DNA of 64,000 nucleotides from HyVt-443 sp964544655 (GTDB lineage: Bacteria; Pseudomonadota; Gammaproteobacteria; Chromatiales; Chromatiaceae): assembly GCA_964544655.1 (NCBI GenBank), contig CAZJCM010000005.1, positions 23,810 through 87,809 of the forward strand, in the 5' to 3' direction. Under the pieces are notes generated by a model. The model worked only from the letters and a program-made list of their open reading frames with translations, ran no database searches and had not been told where the DNA came from. The first letter of the stretch is position 1. Each line of letters begins with the position of its first letter. Shown piece after piece: positions 62,198 through 64,000 of the stretch. The position numbers and the translations under genes were made by a program.

Positions 62198-62599
62198 CTT
62201 GCCGCCCTCTTCCAGAAAAGCAGTGACTCATCCAGAGTAACAGGAAAGCCCCGTCAATGTGATAATCGCGGGTCGGGCATCTAACTTGCTGACGCGCCAT
62301 AGCTGGCGTGCCCGCCTCCTGCAGCAGGGCCGTGATCTTCTCCAGGTACTGTCCGGCGAAGCGTGGACCGCATAACCAGGCGGCCACTGTCATCTCCGGA
62401 GCAGCGGTCGCCGAAGCAACGATTACCGGTCGCGAGGTGAGGTGCGTCTGATAAGGCTGACCACTCTAACTTGCGTCAGTGGTCAAAACGCCGATGGGCC
62501 TGAGCGCATGCGCCTCAGGCCCATCGAACGAAGTCCTGTTCATCCACTGCAGATTTCAAGTCCCTGACCTGCAACAACGGATGAAGAACCGGCGGGAAC
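62198..62599. other. Intergenic region CBS gene / YkgJ-type gene, with hairpins and a coding-like stretch
   Basis: 402 bp. On the minus strand 62285-62450 has coding-like composition (PVIVASATAAPE, GPRFAGQYLEKI, LLQEAGTPAMARQ) but no complete ORF with a family match; it may be a gene relic. Hairpins: TGACCACT/AGTGGTCA (62458-62485) and a long one at 62493-62525. Confidence 0.5.
62493..62525 (-). terminator. Strong hairpin after the YkgJ-type gene
   Basis: GATGGGCCTGAG and CTCAGGCCCATC are perfect reverse complements (12 pairs) around a GC-rich loop. On the minus strand GGCGTTTTGAC follows, a short T-run, so it is a plausible terminator for the gene ending at 62600. Confidence 0.6.
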
Positions 62600-63487
62600 T
62601 CAGTCAAGTTTTTTATACTTGGCATCCTCCTCTGCCTGCTGGCGTGCGATCTCGGCCTGGCGGCGTGCCTCCCAGACCTCTTTCCGTTTCTGCACCCGCT
62701 CCTCCCAGGCGCCCTCCCGCTCAGGTATGGTCCGTTCACCGAAGAAGGCCTGTTTCATGAAGCGTACACCGAACTGCATCAGGGAGATGTCCTCTTTCTC
62801 CAGCACTTCATACAGGGAATCTTCCAGATCATAGGTGGTCTGGAAATTCTCACTCAAAACGAAACGGCGGAAGCGGTCCATATCGAAGGAGCACATAAAG
62901 AAGAGCTGAAGCGTCGCCTCCGGCGGCCGGCCCACGGTGGGCCCCATGGAGCGGCGCTTCAGCATCAGCTGCATCCACTCCCGGTTCATCTCGTCGTAAT
63001 CCGCGGTCTCCTGCTCCTTCAGATACTCGCCGATAGTCCGCTCGTTGTCCTCGTCATGGCCCTTGCAGTGATCCTCCTTGACCAGAAAATAGTGGGTCTC
63101 ATCCTTCTTCGACCCGCTAGCGAGCATCGCCATATGTCCCAGCGGATAATACCGGCAGGCGGTGGGGCGATCTTCGTAGACGCTGCAGCCCTCATCGGTC
63201 ATCAACAGGCAAACCCCATCATCGTCGGTCCGCAACTTGACGCCGGGAAGCCCTTCCTTGTCCATGCGGAAAGGCACCGTATGGTCCTTGAGGAAGTCGG
63301 TTGAACTCTTGCCCAAGCGATCCTTGAGACGAATGATGTCGTAGGGCGTCAGGGTGATATCCGCCTGCTTGCAGCAGGCGTTGAAGCAGGAGATCCCCTT
63401 GTAACAACTGAACTTCAGCTTGGAGCCGAGATTCAGCATTTCCGGGACCAGCTTGCTATTGAAGGGAATGTCGAATTTTTCGTTCAT
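62600..63487 (-). CDS. YkgJ-type cysteine-cluster protein
   Basis: 295 residues. Cysteine clusters near the N terminus (CYKGISCFNACCKQADI), CLLMTDEGCSVYEDRPTACRYYP near 110 and HCKGHDEDN near 140 follow the zinc/iron-chelating YkgJ (CxxxxCxxxCC) family pattern. The C terminus is a charged helix rich in Arg/Glu/Ala (from about 255). Function unknown. It lies 290 bp from the aprA end on the same strand, with a terminator between, so it is not in the apr operon. Confidence 0.82.
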   Translation of the reverse strand: MNEKFDIPFNSKLVPEMLNLGSKLKFSCYKGISCFNACCKQADITLTPYDIIRLKDRLGKSSTDFLKDHTVPFRMDKEGLPGVKLRTDDDGVCLLMTDEGCSVYEDRPTACRYYPLGHMAMLASGSKKDETHYFLVKEDHCKGHDEDNERTIGEYLKEQETADYDEMNREWMQLMLKRRSMGPTVGRPPEATLQLFFMCSFDMDRFRRFVLSENFQTTYDLEDSLYEVLEKEDISLMQFGVRFMKQAFFGERTIPEREGAWEERVQKRKEVWEARRQAEIARQQAEEDAKYKKLD

Positions 63488-63539
63488 GTATTGCCTCGAT
63501 GATTCTACATTGAGTACGAAATAGGGTGCGAAACATTGC

Positions 63540-63681
63540 CGCGAATAAACGCAAATGAACGCGAATAATCAGTTGCCTGCCGGGACCCTCAGGCAATTTG
63601 CCGCTGGCAATCCCGGTGGGCATACAGTGCATCGATGCCCGGCCAGATTCTGACTCGCCTACACTTGCGTTTATTCACGCG
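63540..63681. repeat. Inverted repeat CGCGAATAAACGCA
   Basis: CGCGAATAAACGCA (63540-63553) faces TGCGTTTATTCACGCG (63666-63681), with one extra base in the second arm. Within is a shorter AACGCGAATAA repeat of the same motif. Such CGAATAAACGCAAATGAACGCG strings recur in environmental proteobacteria. No ORF inside. Confidence 0.6.
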
Positions 63682-63718
63682 CGTACGCGACCAAGATAAC
63701 GAATTATAGCGTATAGAC

Positions 63719-63751
63719 AAAAAAGCCCGGACACCTCGCGGTGCCCGGACT
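63719..63751 (-). terminator. Intrinsic terminator of the apr operon
   Basis: On the minus strand AGTCCGGGCACC, loop GCGA, GGTGTCCGGGCT, then TTTTT: a 12-pair stem with two wobble pairs, 27 bp after the aprA stop codon. Confidence 0.93.
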
Positions 63752-63777
63752 CAATCAAGCCGTCAGGCTGTCAAGAA

Positions 63778-64000
63778 TTACTTGAACAGCTTGGACTTGT
63801 CGACCAGATCGACGTGAGCGCGCTTGAAGCAGGTCCAGGTCTTGGTCTTCTTGTCATAGATGGAGTTCACGAAGCAGTGCCAGTTCTCCTCGTCCACGAA
63901 GTTCTTGTCGGAACGATAGTAGAAGCCCGGATAACGGGACTCCTGACGGAACTGGATGTGCTTCATGTGGGCCTCGGCGGTGAGGATGCGGTGATAGTTC
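63778..64000 (-). CDS. aprA: Adenylylsulfate reductase alpha subunit, C-terminal end (partial)
   Basis: The last 73 residues are present; the gene runs off the right edge. HMKHIQFRQESRYPGFYYR, WHCFVNSIYDKKTKTW and CFKRAHVDLVDKSKLF match the AprA C terminus, which is highly conserved. AprA carries FAD and, with the ferredoxin-like AprB, oxidises sulfite plus AMP to APS (in sulfur oxidisers). Its electron acceptor is the Qmo complex encoded at 51139-56241. Confidence 0.95.
   Translation of the reverse strand, partial: NYHRILTAEAHMKHIQFRQESRYPGFYYRSDKNFVDEENWHCFVNSIYDKKTKTWTCFKRAHVDLVDKSKLFK

Overview
This window looks like chromosomal DNA of a sulfur-oxidising gammaproteobacterium, in the broad Chromatiales/Sedimenticola/thiotrophic-symbiont sphere (lineage inferred from gene content, not tested). 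The evidence is a complete qmoAB-hdrCB cluster, the C-terminal end of an AprA adenylylsulfate reductase at the right edge, and typical gammaproteobacterial gene orders (pepP-ubiH-ubiI beside ygfB; zapA-6S RNA-fau; rplM-rpsI). Base composition is GC-rich and even, with no sign of a large foreign island. A run of 10 N at 55913-55922 breaks hdrB, so this is a draft assembly.

Layout. 136-4502 (-): an HDOD-GAF histidine kinase followed by a REC-PAS-GGDEF-EAL protein, a probable two-component c-di-GMP pair. 4611-5813 (+): a MinD/FlhG-like ATPase homologue with a degenerate P-loop whose last quarter runs antisense into dgkA. 5555-10560 (-): tandem glycine riboswitch, terminator, gcvT-gcvH-gcvPA-gcvPB-dgkA. 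10620-15135 (-): ygfB-pepP-ubiH-ubiI. 15471-16851 (+): ZapB-like protein, zapA, 6S RNA, fau. 16843-19136: ilvA (-) and rpiA (+), divergent. 19426-24291 (-): a complete branched-chain amino-acid ABC transporter. 24473-26947 (-): porin, tRNA-Gln(CTG), and rplM-rpsI.

27502-31724 (+): ABC-F protein YheS with a small zinc-ribbon membrane protein, then a rubrerythrin-rubredoxin-rubredoxin reductase oxidative-stress module, then a GGDEF remnant. 31923-34662: MOSC protein, PilU, thioredoxin-fold protein. 34748-40095 (+): glgP, Glu/Leu dehydrogenase, ycgL, serB. 40181-44048 (-): lytic transglycosylase with a DUF350 protein, djlA, CbiM-like membrane protein, Rieske protein, PfkB sugar kinase. 44274-50586: a large CNB/coiled-coil/TM/SUMF1-like fusion protein, gamma-glutamyltransferase, a lysine-repeat HU-like protein, retropepsin-like protease, MlaC-family protein.

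51139-64000: qmoA-qmoB-hdrC-hdrB (electron transfer partner of APS reductase), a GAF-PAS-PAS-GGDEF-EAL protein with glucokinase, an ArsB/NhaD-type permease, a CBS protein, a YkgJ-type cysteine-cluster protein and the aprA end. AprBA and QmoAB-HdrCB would together connect sulfite oxidation via APS with the quinone pool.

Non-coding structure is rich. There are two copies of a nested double inverted-repeat element (15232-15408 and 50626-50797), the second in the qmo promoter region together with two operator-like palindromes. A second palindromic repeat family has copies at 19294, 34201 and 44147. Several well-formed terminators are present. I found no CRISPR array, no intact insertion sequence, no prophage and no obvious defence island. 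The most unusual items are the CNB/SUMF1-like fusion, the nested repeats, the kinase/c-di-GMP pair, and the Qmo module in which QmoC is replaced by soluble HdrCB.
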